DNA of 40,263 nt from NCBI GenBank assembly GCA_016776505.1, contig JADHTG010000024.1:1-40263 (forward strand), read 5' to 3'. This document shows, one piece after another, positions 32,897-40,263 of the stretch; position 1 is the stretch's first letter, and the number at the start of each line of letters is the position of its first letter. The notes under the pieces are model-generated. The model was given only the letters and a program-made list of their open reading frames with translations. It ran no database searches and was not told the DNA's origin. Position numbers and translations under genes: made by a program. The stretch is from Bacteroidota bacterium. Its GTDB lineage: Bacteria > Bacteroidota > Bacteroidia > CAILMK01 > JAAYUY01.

Positions 32897-35428
32897 TTAT
32901 TTTTCATCTTCCCATTCAAATTCGAATTCCTCCTTATTCGCCTTTTTTTGCTTTTTTCGAAACAGATCAAGAAATTCCTCTTTTTCGTTTTTTAAATGAA
33001 CATTTAAATTTTCTTTAACTGCTCTTCGGTCCATTCTATAGACAGGTTTTGAAGCCGTTCCAAACATGTGAACGTACATATTCAGCCCCCCTTTCTGGTC
33101 ATCCTCAGCTTGCTGGAAATCTTTTTTCAATTGCTTGTTCGATTTGAAAAAAAGTTCTGAAAGATTTATTTTGAAATGATAGTCAATTTCTTCCTCGAAA
33201 CTATGTGTGCCGGCTAACGACATGTTTAATGCTGAATTTCGGATATCCATATAAGGGATTGTCACTATCCTGTCCTTGATCAGGATTGTATTCTCCATTC
33301 GGTCGAAGTCGATTTCCTTCATTTTCTTCATTTTCACAAAGCCCATCAAATCAATCAATGGTTGGAAATTTTTAAGTTTCCCATGATCCATTGTTACATC
33401 AGATAATACAAACAACTGATCCCAATCCAGTTTTAGATTTTGATCCCAAAGAGAACTAAATTGCACCTGCCCATTTACAGTGCCATATAAATGATCACTT
33501 GTAATATAGTCCTGCTCGAAATTATCAAATAAAATAAATATTTCATGAAGATCAATCTTATTCAGCCGGGCCATTGCATCCCATGTGAATAAGGCATCTG
33601 CTCTTTCTTCTATCATTCCTTTCAGTGATATTAATCCCTGCGCGATATCCAGGTTGAGTCTGTCGATCATGATGGCTTTATTTTCAAGGGACAGCCAGGC
33701 TCTGATGCGCTCGCTTACAAAGGTCTCATAAATTAATCCATTGCAGAGTAAATCAATTTTTACATCCAGGTTCTCAGGCAGGTGCAAAGAGTCATTTGAT
33801 TGATTCTTGTTTGGGTCATCCAACAATTCTTTTAGATCAAAAGCAGAAGTTGACAGTTTTATTTTGCCTGTAAGGCTTTGCTCCTGATCATATAAATAGG
33901 AGAATAATGATTTTAAATGACCATCAGCTTCCACATGGACTTTTGCAAAATCACCATTAATCTCATGGAATTCAAGCAATTCATTAAGCAATACAATTTT
34001 ACCAGAAACCCTTTCCAAATTATATTTGCTGCTGTCATGACGAATAGAGATCTTATCCAGATTCATTTCAGCATCCAATAATTCAATTCCCCTGATATCA
34101 GCAATTAAAGGATCAAGCTTTGAATCTATTTTGGCATGGATCATCATATCACCCGAAAACTCATGGAATTTTTTCATGGGATAAAAGCGGATGATATCCT
34201 CCAGTTTGAAATGAGCCTGAATCTCTCCATTGATAAAAGCATCCTGGAAATTGGTGATTTGAATATCAGCAAGAAGTGAATTGCTATCCAGGGTGGCACT
34301 TAAGAGGCTGAAATGAAGGGTAGATGTGCTTGAAGAATTTTGATCTCCATTATCCATATTTCCTTGAAGCCTTATCCTGGATATCTCAGAATTATTATCC
34401 AGGTTTTTAATGGATCCGTTATAGATCCCAAAATCAATATGCAGATGGGGTTTTTGATATTTGCCCGTCGAACCATGAATGTCCCCATTGAATTCGAATT
34501 TTCCATCCAGTTTATATCCGTCAAAAAACTTTTTACTTGAGTCAGGGACAAAAATGAGCAGCTTTTCAAGATCGATTCCGGAAGCCTTGCTGGACAGATC
34601 AAGCATGAGTGTGCTGTCAGATTCACTATGTACATGGCCATTCATTGCCAGCATTATTTCATCCAGGAAAATGTCAGAGGATTTAATTGTATAGGATTTG
34701 TTTTCATTATCAATCTGTAATGCGGCTTTTATTTTTAAATGATCATTTTCCATGTATTTTCTATCCTTTATTACATAGTCATGTATGATTCCATTTGCTT
34801 CAATCTCCATACTATAAAGAACTTCGGTAAAAAATCCTTTAAAGTCAATATACTCTGCTTCCGCTAAAATTTCTTGTTGAGTGGACAGATTGGAATAGTT
34901 CATCATAAAATTGTTGAGTATTATTTTTCTCAGATCAAGCGAAAACGATTTGCTTTTTTTCTCGGATTCTTTCCATACCACATAATTGGAATTTCCTGAA
35001 GTGTCCCATTTAACAGACAGCTCTCCATCAGTGAATTCTATTTTATCAATGATGTAATTCTTCTTTAAAAATGTAAATGGATTCATGAAAAGGTAAATTC
35101 TCCGGATTAATGCCAAATTCTCATTCCCAAATTCCGGATCTTCTTTGATCTGGATATCTTTTAAAACCACAGCCACTTTAGGGAATCGCTTGAAAAATGA
35201 AATGTTCATATCTCCAATATCCACATCCGCTTTGAAGTGCGTATTAATTTCATTTTTAAGCTGTTCGGCTATTTCATCCTGGTATGTTAAAATGACCATG
35301 AGAAATGCTGAATTCAGGAGCAGCAATATGACAATTATTCCTGTAGCTATTTTAAATCCTGGCTTCACCGATGAATTTTCGACTTTATATGCAAATAAAC
35401 TGCGAAATTCACTTAATAGTATAAACAA
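32897..35428 (-). CDS. AsmA-family inner-membrane protein
   Basis: An 843-residue AsmA-like protein with one N-terminal transmembrane helix (GIIVILLLLNSAFLMVIL, about 30-47). After it comes VDIGDMNISFFKRFPKVAVVLKDI, the hallmark opening of AsmA domains. The rest is long, beta-rich and periplasmic, the chorein-like groove architecture thought to carry lipids between membranes. A C-terminal Lys/Glu-rich tail ends the protein. The frame begins at a TTG at 35428; no ATG exists before the membrane helix. A GTG at 35368 would give MKPGFKIATG and is a good alternative start. In Bacteroidota, AsmA-like proteins of this size are usual. Specific cargo unknown. Confidence 0.85.
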   Translation of the reverse strand: MFILLSEFRSLFAYKVENSSVKPGFKIATGIIVILLLLNSAFLMVILTYQDEIAEQLKNEINTHFKADVDIGDMNISFFKRFPKVAVVLKDIQIKEDPEFGNENLALIRRIYLFMNPFTFLKKNYIIDKIEFTDGELSVKWDTSGNSNYVVWKESEKKSKSFSLDLRKIILNNFMMNYSNLSTQQEILAEAEYIDFKGFFTEVLYSMEIEANGIIHDYVIKDRKYMENDHLKIKAALQIDNENKSYTIKSSDIFLDEIMLAMNGHVHSESDSTLMLDLSSKASGIDLEKLLIFVPDSSKKFFDGYKLDGKFEFNGDIHGSTGKYQKPHLHIDFGIYNGSIKNLDNNSEISRIRLQGNMDNGDQNSSSTSTLHFSLLSATLDSNSLLADIQITNFQDAFINGEIQAHFKLEDIIRFYPMKKFHEFSGDMMIHAKIDSKLDPLIADIRGIELLDAEMNLDKISIRHDSSKYNLERVSGKIVLLNELLEFHEINGDFAKVHVEADGHLKSLFSYLYDQEQSLTGKIKLSTSAFDLKELLDDPNKNQSNDSLHLPENLDVKIDLLCNGLIYETFVSERIRAWLSLENKAIMIDRLNLDIAQGLISLKGMIEERADALFTWDAMARLNKIDLHEIFILFDNFEQDYITSDHLYGTVNGQVQFSSLWDQNLKLDWDQLFVLSDVTMDHGKLKNFQPLIDLMGFVKMKKMKEIDFDRMENTILIKDRIVTIPYMDIRNSALNMSLAGTHSFEEEIDYHFKINLSELFFKSNKQLKKDFQQAEDDQKGGLNMYVHMFGTASKPVYRMDRRAVKENLNVHLKNEKEEFLDLFRKKQKKANKEEFEFEWEDEK

Positions 35429-35443
35429 TTATTCACATCGTAG

Positions 35444-35451
35444 TATTTTTG
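35444..35451 (+). promoter_or_regulatory. -7 element upstream of the LETM1-related gene
   Basis: TATTTTTG fits TAnnTTTG in the gap between the divergent AsmA-like and LETM1-related genes. A transcript would have a leader of about 90 bases. No clear -33 element. Confidence 0.4.
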
Positions 35452-35546
35452 TATACATAAGGCTTGAATTTTATATCAGCTTAATCCCGCTGGACTGTTT
35501 TATTTCTTATTTTGATGCCTATGTGATTAACCTTAAATTTTAACCT

Positions 35547-36827
35547 ATGAATCCGATCGAAAAAGGGTGGTTGAAAAGATATCTTGAGATTAATAAATCT
35601 AAGCTTTTAAAAGGGAATCAGATAGATGCAAATGCTTATTCATCTGAAGAGGAAATGATCTATGCATTGCTTCAACCAACTGGTTTATTGTACGGTCACC
35701 CCATTAAATTCCCTTATTTGAAATATGATGATGTGAAAGAATGGGAAAATAAGGATAAAACCAAGGTTTTACTGGCTGATAGTCTGATAGGCCATGGAAA
35801 GCAATTCTTTGCAAAGGAAATGACAAATGAGAATGATGCAGATGAAGTCCTTCATATGCTGGCACAGCAAGTGTCAGAATTTTACTTTGAGATCTTTCCA
35901 CAATTGGCAACAAAATCTAAAAAGAGTTTATTTGGAAGGAAGAGAAAGGATTTAGAAATAACAGAAACCATAATTGCCAAACGTGTTGAATTGAAACGTA
36001 ATCTGGATAAAAACTTCTGGACCAGTTTTTTTCAAAACAGCTTGCTGTTCCTGGATGTTTATTATTTCAACCAATGGGTAAATCCCAATCATATCATTAC
36101 GAAAGAAGAAATTCATGAGTTGCACGATGATATTCGATTACGCGTTCTTGAAATCATTTCAGCTGCAGCCCATGCCAATCAAATCGTTGAGGTTGAGGAG
36201 AGAAACCTGTATAATTATTTTCTGCATTCGAGCCAGTTGCCCGATGCAAAGGAAAAAGAAGCAGCTAAATACATTGATGAAGGGATGAAGCTTAGCGATA
36301 TTGATTTGTCCCAATGGAAAGACTCCTGGTTGATAAAAAAATACTTGCTCGAACTGGCCATATTAACTGTTTGGTCCGACCAGGAAATGCAGGAAGAAGA
36401 GTATGGATTTATTGATAAATTGAGGGAAAAACTTGGTTTTAGTGAGGAGGAATCTGAAAAAAGTAAAATAGCTGTTGAAAGTTTTGTGTTGCAGAATTAC
36501 GAACAAGTACATTATTTACAGGAAAAGCAGAACTACAAAATTGTAGCAGACAGGTTCAACAGGAGCATGAAAAAAGTATTGAAATTTTATAAAAACAGCA
36601 TAGTCCAGGAAATGAGGGAGAGCAAGGAGTTGGTGAGTTTGCTGAACAAATCGGCAAAAGAACAGTTAAGCCCGGAAGAAAAGGAGAAAATAAGGCAACA
36701 AATGCTCGATATATTGAAAACATTGCCCATTTTTGCATTGATAGCTCTTCCTGGCCGGACATTGACATTACCCATACTTTTCAAAGTATTGCCCAAAAAC
36801 GTTTTGCCTACTGCTTTTCAGAAATGA
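35547..36827 (+). CDS. LETM1-related (biofilm-associated type) protein
   Basis: A 426-residue protein whose C-terminal 50 residues (about 375-424) match the start of the mitochondrial LETM1 domain: LKTLPIFALIALPGRTLTLPILFKVLPKNVLPTAF, a hydrophobic helix rich in Pro followed by the conserved KxLP.. segment. The region about 265-320 (LAILTVWSDQEMQEEEYGFI, GFSEEESEKSK) resembles a TerB-like helical domain. The protein is mostly helical and charged, with few other landmarks. Bacteroidota homologues are annotated as LETM1-related biofilm-associated proteins; I cannot confirm a biofilm or ion-transport role. Single gene. Confidence 0.82.
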   Translation: MNPIEKGWLKRYLEINKSKLLKGNQIDANAYSSEEEMIYALLQPTGLLYGHPIKFPYLKYDDVKEWENKDKTKVLLADSLIGHGKQFFAKEMTNENDADEVLHMLAQQVSEFYFEIFPQLATKSKKSLFGRKRKDLEITETIIAKRVELKRNLDKNFWTSFFQNSLLFLDVYYFNQWVNPNHIITKEEIHELHDDIRLRVLEIISAAAHANQIVEVEERNLYNYFLHSSQLPDAKEKEAAKYIDEGMKLSDIDLSQWKDSWLIKKYLLELAILTVWSDQEMQEEEYGFIDKLREKLGFSEEESEKSKIAVESFVLQNYEQVHYLQEKQNYKIVADRFNRSMKKVLKFYKNSIVQEMRESKELVSLLNKSAKEQLSPEEKEKIRQQMLDILKTLPIFALIALPGRTLTLPILFKVLPKNVLPTAFQK

Positions 36828-36877
36828 AGTTTGCAACGATTAAATGAATGAAATAACTAAAGCTGTTTCACCAGAAA

Positions 36878-37777
36878 ATGAATGTTGAAAACCCCCTGTT
36901 AAAGTTGGAGTCTTATAAAGTTCCTGCCGTTGAAAAGGAGATCAGACTTTCAGATTTTGTTCCGGGTATATTTAAAACCATCCGCTCAAAAAAGGGAATG
37001 AAGAATGCGATTAAAAAAGGATTGGTGAAAGTCAATGGAGACAGGGGATACACTGCTGATTATATCCGGGGAGGCGAAATCATTGAATTGTATCAATCTC
37101 AGAATCAAATCAAAAGACCAGTCATTGAACTTCAGCTTGAAGTCGTTTATGAGGATGATCACCTGGCCATTGTGAACAAACCCGCCGGAATAGTTGTAAG
37201 CGGAAATAAAAAATGGACCCTGCAAAATGCATTGGAAAACAATCTGGCAAAGAGCTCACAAGATGATGCTTTGCAAAGGCCTGAACCCATACATCGCTTA
37301 GATTATGCAACCAGCGGGGCCGTATTGATCGGTAAGACATCACAAGCTGTTACAGCCCTGAATAAGCTTTTTGAAGAAAGGAAAGTCGAAAAAACATATC
37401 ATGCTGTGACCATAGGTGTAATGAACGAAAGAGGGATTGTAAAAACAAAGGTGGATAATAAAAGTGCAGAAACAGAATACATGCTATTGCACAAACTGCT
37501 TTCTCCCAGATTTACATTTCTGAATCTCACCGAAATCAAAGCTCGCAGCGGCCGAAGACATCAGATCAGGATTCACATGTCCGAAATAGGAAATCCAATA
37601 CTGGGCGATTTAGATTATGGAAAGAAGGGCTTAAAACTGAAAGGCAAAGGTCTCTTCCTTCATGCGTCATCCCTGCAATTCAGGCATCCAATTAGTCGCA
37701 CAAATCTTATAATTCGACTGCCATTGCCTAAAAAATTCAAAAAATTATTTCCGGAAGAATGGATCAACGAATCATGA
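36878..37777 (+). CDS. RluA-family pseudouridine synthase
   Basis: Converts uridine to pseudouridine in rRNA or tRNA. A divergent S4-like RNA-binding domain occupies residues 22-75 (KKGMKNAIKKGLVKVNG, then GGEIIELY). The catalytic domain has VVYEDDHLAIVNKPAGIVV (89-107) and HRLDYATSG with catalytic Asp142. LFEERKVEKTYHAV and RSGRRHQIRIHMSEIGNPILGD follow. The 299-residue length is typical of RluC/RluD relatives, but the modified site cannot be told. The stop overlaps the next start (ATGA), so the downstream gene of unknown function is translationally coupled. Confidence 0.93.
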   Translation: MNVENPLLKLESYKVPAVEKEIRLSDFVPGIFKTIRSKKGMKNAIKKGLVKVNGDRGYTADYIRGGEIIELYQSQNQIKRPVIELQLEVVYEDDHLAIVNKPAGIVVSGNKKWTLQNALENNLAKSSQDDALQRPEPIHRLDYATSGAVLIGKTSQAVTALNKLFEERKVEKTYHAVTIGVMNERGIVKTKVDNKSAETEYMLLHKLLSPRFTFLNLTEIKARSGRRHQIRIHMSEIGNPILGDLDYGKKGLKLKGKGLFLHASSLQFRHPISRTNLIIRLPLPKKFKKLFPEEWINES

Positions 37778-38397
37778 AATTGACTGAAAACAAAATAAAG
37801 AAGCTTTGGAAATGGTTCAAAAACCATGAAAAGCAAATCAGGGAATGCATGGAAAAAGAATCCGGTTCTGATCGGGATTTTATAGTTGAACAGCTCGATA
37901 ATTTGATCCTGGATATGGGCATATTTAGCTGGGAGATCAGACCTGGTGTGAGTAAGAACTGGTCATTAATAATTTCTCCGAACGGGGATAAGGAGCTGTT
38001 GAGAAAAAGCAAAAAAATAATGCATAAAGCCCCCATTCATGAAGAATGGGAGTTTCATTACTGCAGACCTGCCCTGAACTGGGATCGCCAGCTTCTTATT
38101 TATGACAGTTTCATGGATGAACAGCAAATCAATGCTTCGAACTGGAAATATGTGGTCGTCCCGCTAAAAGAAGAAAAATTTAAGCTCATACTGGAAGCGA
38201 ATAATATAAATCATTTGGACAGGGAAACAGCTCTAAAAGCTGCTCATATGACAGTAGTCAATGAAATCGGAGAAGAAACTAAAATCCACTCTGTTTCTTC
38301 AATCGATATTGTGGATCAGTTGAAGCAGGAGCACAAATCCAGTAAATCAGATATTTTGAAGCTGAAAGATCAATTTCTTAAGATCAGGAAATTGTAA
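37774..38397 (+). CDS. Hypothetical protein coupled to the pseudouridine synthase
   Basis: A 207-residue soluble protein of unknown function. The ATG at 37774 overlaps the preceding stop as ATGA; an upstream in-frame ATG at 37759 lies inside the pseudouridine synthase gene and is less likely. Features: a helical, Lys-rich N-terminus with a KLWKWFKNHEKQIRE segment, a beta-rich centre with ISPNGDKELLRKSKKIMHKAP and EEWEFHYCRPALNWDR, and a C-terminal helical part. The central strand-helix-strand with two Trp recalls DUF695-like proteins, but I cannot establish homology. No signal peptide or membrane segment. Confidence 0.75.
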   Translation: MKLTENKIKKLWKWFKNHEKQIRECMEKESGSDRDFIVEQLDNLILDMGIFSWEIRPGVSKNWSLIISPNGDKELLRKSKKIMHKAPIHEEWEFHYCRPALNWDRQLLIYDSFMDEQQINASNWKYVVVPLKEEKFKLILEANNINHLDRETALKAAHMTVVNEIGEETKIHSVSSIDIVDQLKQEHKSSKSDILKLKDQFLKIRKL

Positions 38398-38504
38398 AGT
38401 GAGAATTTTTAGTTTGTCAAAAAACAGAAGCCTGATGGAATCATTTATCTTTGATAAGACAGGCAGCCATGTAATACATGCAAACAAGATGGAGGGATGA
38501 AAAA

Positions 38505-38527
38505 CAAAAAATCCGAAATTAATCGGA
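38505..38527 (-). terminator. Probable terminator of tRNA-Val
   Basis: On the minus strand, TCCGA, a six-base AATTAA-type loop and TCGGA are followed by six T, a G and more T. The stem is only 5 bp, so this is moderate evidence; the position 12 bases after the tRNA end supports it. Confidence 0.5.
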
Positions 38528-38539
38528 GCTTAAAATCTG

Positions 38540-38614
38540 TGGGCGATGAGGGACTCGAACCCCCGACCCCCTCGGTGTAAACGAGATGCTCTGAACCAAC
38601 TGAGCTAATCGCCC
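38540..38614 (-). tRNA. tRNA-Val (anticodon UAC)
   Basis: Reading the minus strand, a full cloverleaf folds: acceptor GGGCGAT pairs with ATCGCCC, the D stem is GCTC/GAGC, the anticodon stem TCTCG/CGAGG encloses TTTACAC with anticodon TAC (reads GUA), and the T arm is GGGGG-TTCGAGT-CCCTC. The discriminator is A and no CCA is encoded. 75 bases. The T loop has G at position 59, acceptable. It lies in the only stretch over 300 bases without a protein gene (38398-38801); the remaining parts hold no other RNA that I can support. Confidence 0.95.
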
Positions 38615-38749
38615 TCTGGCAAATAGATGCATAGCAATTTGCTGAATCTCTTTGCTAATAGCCTAAATGCGGGTGCAAATATAAGTCAAAATTTTATTTT
38701 GCAATGGTATACTTCTCATACAGTTATTTTAATTTTTTTATAGCTTTTT

Positions 38750-38783
38750 TTTGTTTAGAATTAGTCTCAATTGTTTATTTTTG
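38750..38783 (+). promoter_or_regulatory. Promoter of the ECF sigma-factor gene
   Basis: TTTG at 38750-38753 and TATTTTTG at 38776-38783, with a 22-base spacer, slightly long for the Bacteroidota consensus. The ATG follows at 38802. Confidence 0.5.
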
Positions 38784-38801
38784 CGGTCTAACCACCTCTT
38801 T

Positions 38802-39377
38802 ATGCAGGGAGAAGAATTAATCCAAAAAATAAAAGCTGGTGATGAGAAAGTGTTAAAGGAGTTTTATTTAAAATTCCGAAATCATTTTCTCTCTTATGCA
38901 TTAAAAAGATACAAACTGGATATTGAAATCCTGAAAGAAGTCTATCAGGATGCAGTTTTGGCTTTTCGTAACAACATTGTGGATGGCAGACTCACTGTTT
39001 TGACCTGCAAACCCAAAACTTATTTATTTCAAATTGGTAACAACCTGATTGGAAAAGAATTGAGAAAACATAATTCTGAGGTTCCCCTGCAGGATTATAT
39101 GGAAAGAACCTGTTATGATAAAGAAGCAGATATTGTTTCAAAAATGAATTTAACAGAAATGCAAAATATGGTAAAACATGAAATGAAAAAGCTGGGCGAT
39201 AAGTGTTTTAAGATATTATATATGTTTTACTTTGAAAAAATGAGAATGGAAATGATAGCTGAGCGATTGAATTACAGCAATGTGAATTCTGCGAAATCAA
39301 CAAAGCATCAATGTTTTCAAAAGTTAAAAAATTCAGTTACTAAAAACTATGACAAATCATCCTTTACTTTACAATAG
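38802..39377 (+). CDS. ECF-type RNA polymerase sigma factor
   Basis: A 191-residue sigma-70-family factor with sigma2 and sigma4 domains only. Sigma2 begins IQKIKAGDEKVLKEFYLKFRNHFLSYALKRY, with DAVLAFRNNIV at the core-binding region. Sigma4 includes MRMEMIAERLNYSNVNSAKSTKHQCFQKLK (the helix-turn-helix). The frame is open to a TTG at 38751, but that codon lies inside the -33 region, so ATG 38802 is used. The next gene is a membrane protein with an anti-sigma-like start, the usual arrangement for ECF regulation. Regulated genes are unknown. Confidence 0.88.
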   Translation: MQGEELIQKIKAGDEKVLKEFYLKFRNHFLSYALKRYKLDIEILKEVYQDAVLAFRNNIVDGRLTVLTCKPKTYLFQIGNNLIGKELRKHNSEVPLQDYMERTCYDKEADIVSKMNLTEMQNMVKHEMKKLGDKCFKILYMFYFEKMRMEMIAERLNYSNVNSAKSTKHQCFQKLKNSVTKNYDKSSFTLQ

Positions 39378-39430
39378 CTTGTGGTATAAATAGAGGGTTT
39401 GAAGAAAAATGCGATATCAATCAATTTCTA

Positions 39431-40263
39431 ATGAATAAGTTGTCAGACATATACGATCTTTTTGACCAATTCTTAAATGATGAAATGTCGGATAGCGAAA
39501 AAATCGATTTTGAGCAAAGGATACATAAAGATGCGGATTTAAAAAAGGAATTTGACCTCTACCAGGAAATCATAATAGGTATTAAGGCAGCGTCTGAAGA
39601 AAAACTTATTAATGAATTTAAAGAATTGGATCAATCAATCCACGATCCGGTTCTCAGGTCCACTAAATATTATTTGATTAGAATAGCAGCTGTTGTAGTT
39701 GTGCTATTAATAGGTGCAGCTGTGTTGTATTTATCTAAAAACCAAAAATCAGGTGAAGAATTATTGAGTGATTCTGAAGAGGAAATAATTGATGAAATTC
39801 AGGAAGAAATAAACAAAGGAACAAAAGAACAAGGAAAAGAAATCAAAATCCAGGGCGATCCGTCCCAGGATAAATTATTGCTTGCGATGAATGTTTATGA
39901 TGAATATTTCGAGGCTTATCCGCTTTCTTTAGCTCCACAATCAAGGGGCATTCCTGCTGACAGTCTTGAACTGGCCAAGTATTACTACCAACTGGATGAA
40001 TATGATAATTGCCTGAATATAACAGATAAAATGCTGAAAGCTAATCCCGATAATAATGAATTGCTTTTTTATACATCCATTTGCCTCATGTATCAGCAAG
40101 ATTTTGAAACTGCTTTATTATACCTGGATAAACTATCTCACAGTGAAGACAAAACTTTTGATAATGGAGTGAAATGGTATACTGCATTAATTTACCTGCG
40201 CACCAGCAGGTTGCCGGAAGCAATCGACATATTGAATCATCTGGCATCTTTCGATAATGAGTA
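39431..40263 (+). CDS. Probable anti-sigma/TPR-like membrane protein, 3' end cut off
   Basis: Open from ATG 39431 to the window edge, at least 277 residues. The N-terminal 60 residues (LFDQFLNDEMSDSEKIDFEQRI, then DLKKEFDLYQE) look like the short helical cytoplasmic region of Bacteroidota anti-sigma or anti-sigma-linked proteins. One membrane helix follows (residues 81-101). An acidic linker leads to a periplasmic region with TPR-like helical pairs (SLELAKYYYQLDEYDNCLNI, NELLFYTSICLMYQQDFETALLYLDKL). There is no CxxC/HxxxC zinc motif. Fifty-three bases after the sigma factor, so a sigma/anti-sigma pair is likely; TPR-like proteins of this layout are common next to ECF factors. Confidence 0.75.
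   Translation, partial: MNKLSDIYDLFDQFLNDEMSDSEKIDFEQRIHKDADLKKEFDLYQEIIIGIKAASEEKLINEFKELDQSIHDPVLRSTKYYLIRIAAVVVVLLIGAAVLYLSKNQKSGEELLSDSEEEIIDEIQEEINKGTKEQGKEIKIQGDPSQDKLLLAMNVYDEYFEAYPLSLAPQSRGIPADSLELAKYYYQLDEYDNCLNITDKMLKANPDNNELLFYTSICLMYQQDFETALLYLDKLSHSEDKTFDNGVKWYTALIYLRTSRLPEAIDILNHLASFDNE

Noticed and set aside
1..40263. CRISPR array, restriction system, toxin-antitoxin, retron or phage-defence genes.
   Set aside because: No regularly spaced repeats, and no nuclease, reverse transcriptase, methylase or toxin-like gene was recognised. The PrsW-like protein is only distantly related to abortive-infection proteases.

Overview
The window is one contiguous piece of a Bacteroidota chromosome. 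Supporting evidence: AT-rich DNA with few Shine-Dalgarno sequences; repeated upstream TAnnTTTG elements, the -7 box of the Bacteroidota primary sigma factor; lineage-typical genes (LETM1-related protein, GYDIA-type GHMP kinase, DUF5683 protein between parB and dapB, LVIVD-repeat lipoprotein, YidC with a large periplasmic domain); and a class II HMG-CoA reductase with a mevalonate route, which many Bacteroidota use. I cannot name a genus. There is no transposase, integrase, phage gene, CRISPR array or plasmid backbone. It reads as core chromosome, mostly housekeeping.

Layout. 1-3254: end of a secreted protein gene, an LVIVD-repeat lipoprotein, a radical SAM protein, and a convergent NAD(P)-binding protein. 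3439-9671: isoprenoid block with HMG-CoA reductase, a GHMP kinase (probable phosphomevalonate kinase), diphosphomevalonate decarboxylase, mevalonate kinase and an MBL-fold hydrolase, interrupted by two opposite-strand receiver-only regulators. 9776-10909: PerR-like regulator with a palindromic operator candidate, a 2-Cys peroxiredoxin and a UUCG-loop terminator. 11142-13383: secreted short-repeat protein and a lone aromatic amino-acid ammonia-lyase, convergent on a shared inverted-repeat terminator. 13607-17416: PspC/DUF5668 membrane proteins, an oxidoreductase, pyrophosphatase, a PrsW-like protease and a small membrane protein. 17586-22086: parA-parB-DUF5683-dapB-lepB. 22088-28873: Sua5, a Yip1-like protein, YidC, CCA-adding enzyme, a pRiA4b ORF-3-like protein, MiaA. 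28952-38397: nitroreductase, acyl-CoA ligase, orphan histidine kinase, AsmA-like protein, LETM1-related protein, RluA-type pseudouridine synthase with a coupled unknown gene. 38540-40263: tRNA-Val, an ECF sigma factor and the start of a probable anti-sigma/TPR membrane protein.

Functional links. The mevalonate block makes isopentenyl diphosphate; its isomer dimethylallyl diphosphate is the substrate of MiaA at 27968. Sua5, MiaA, the CCA enzyme and the pseudouridine synthase all act on RNA, mainly tRNA, and the tRNA-Val gene lacks an encoded CCA. YidC and signal peptidase I serve the inner membrane. PerR plus peroxiredoxin is a self-contained peroxide response.

Many genes abut or overlap tail to tail (2592-2595, 5690-5693, 15325-15346, 22086/22088). 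The only stretch over 300 bases without a protein gene is 38398-38801, which holds the tRNA, its probable terminator and the sigma-factor promoter. I found no clear unknown multi-gene system. The best leads are the GYDIA kinase, the receiver pair inside the mevalonate block, the short-repeat protein and the PerR operator.
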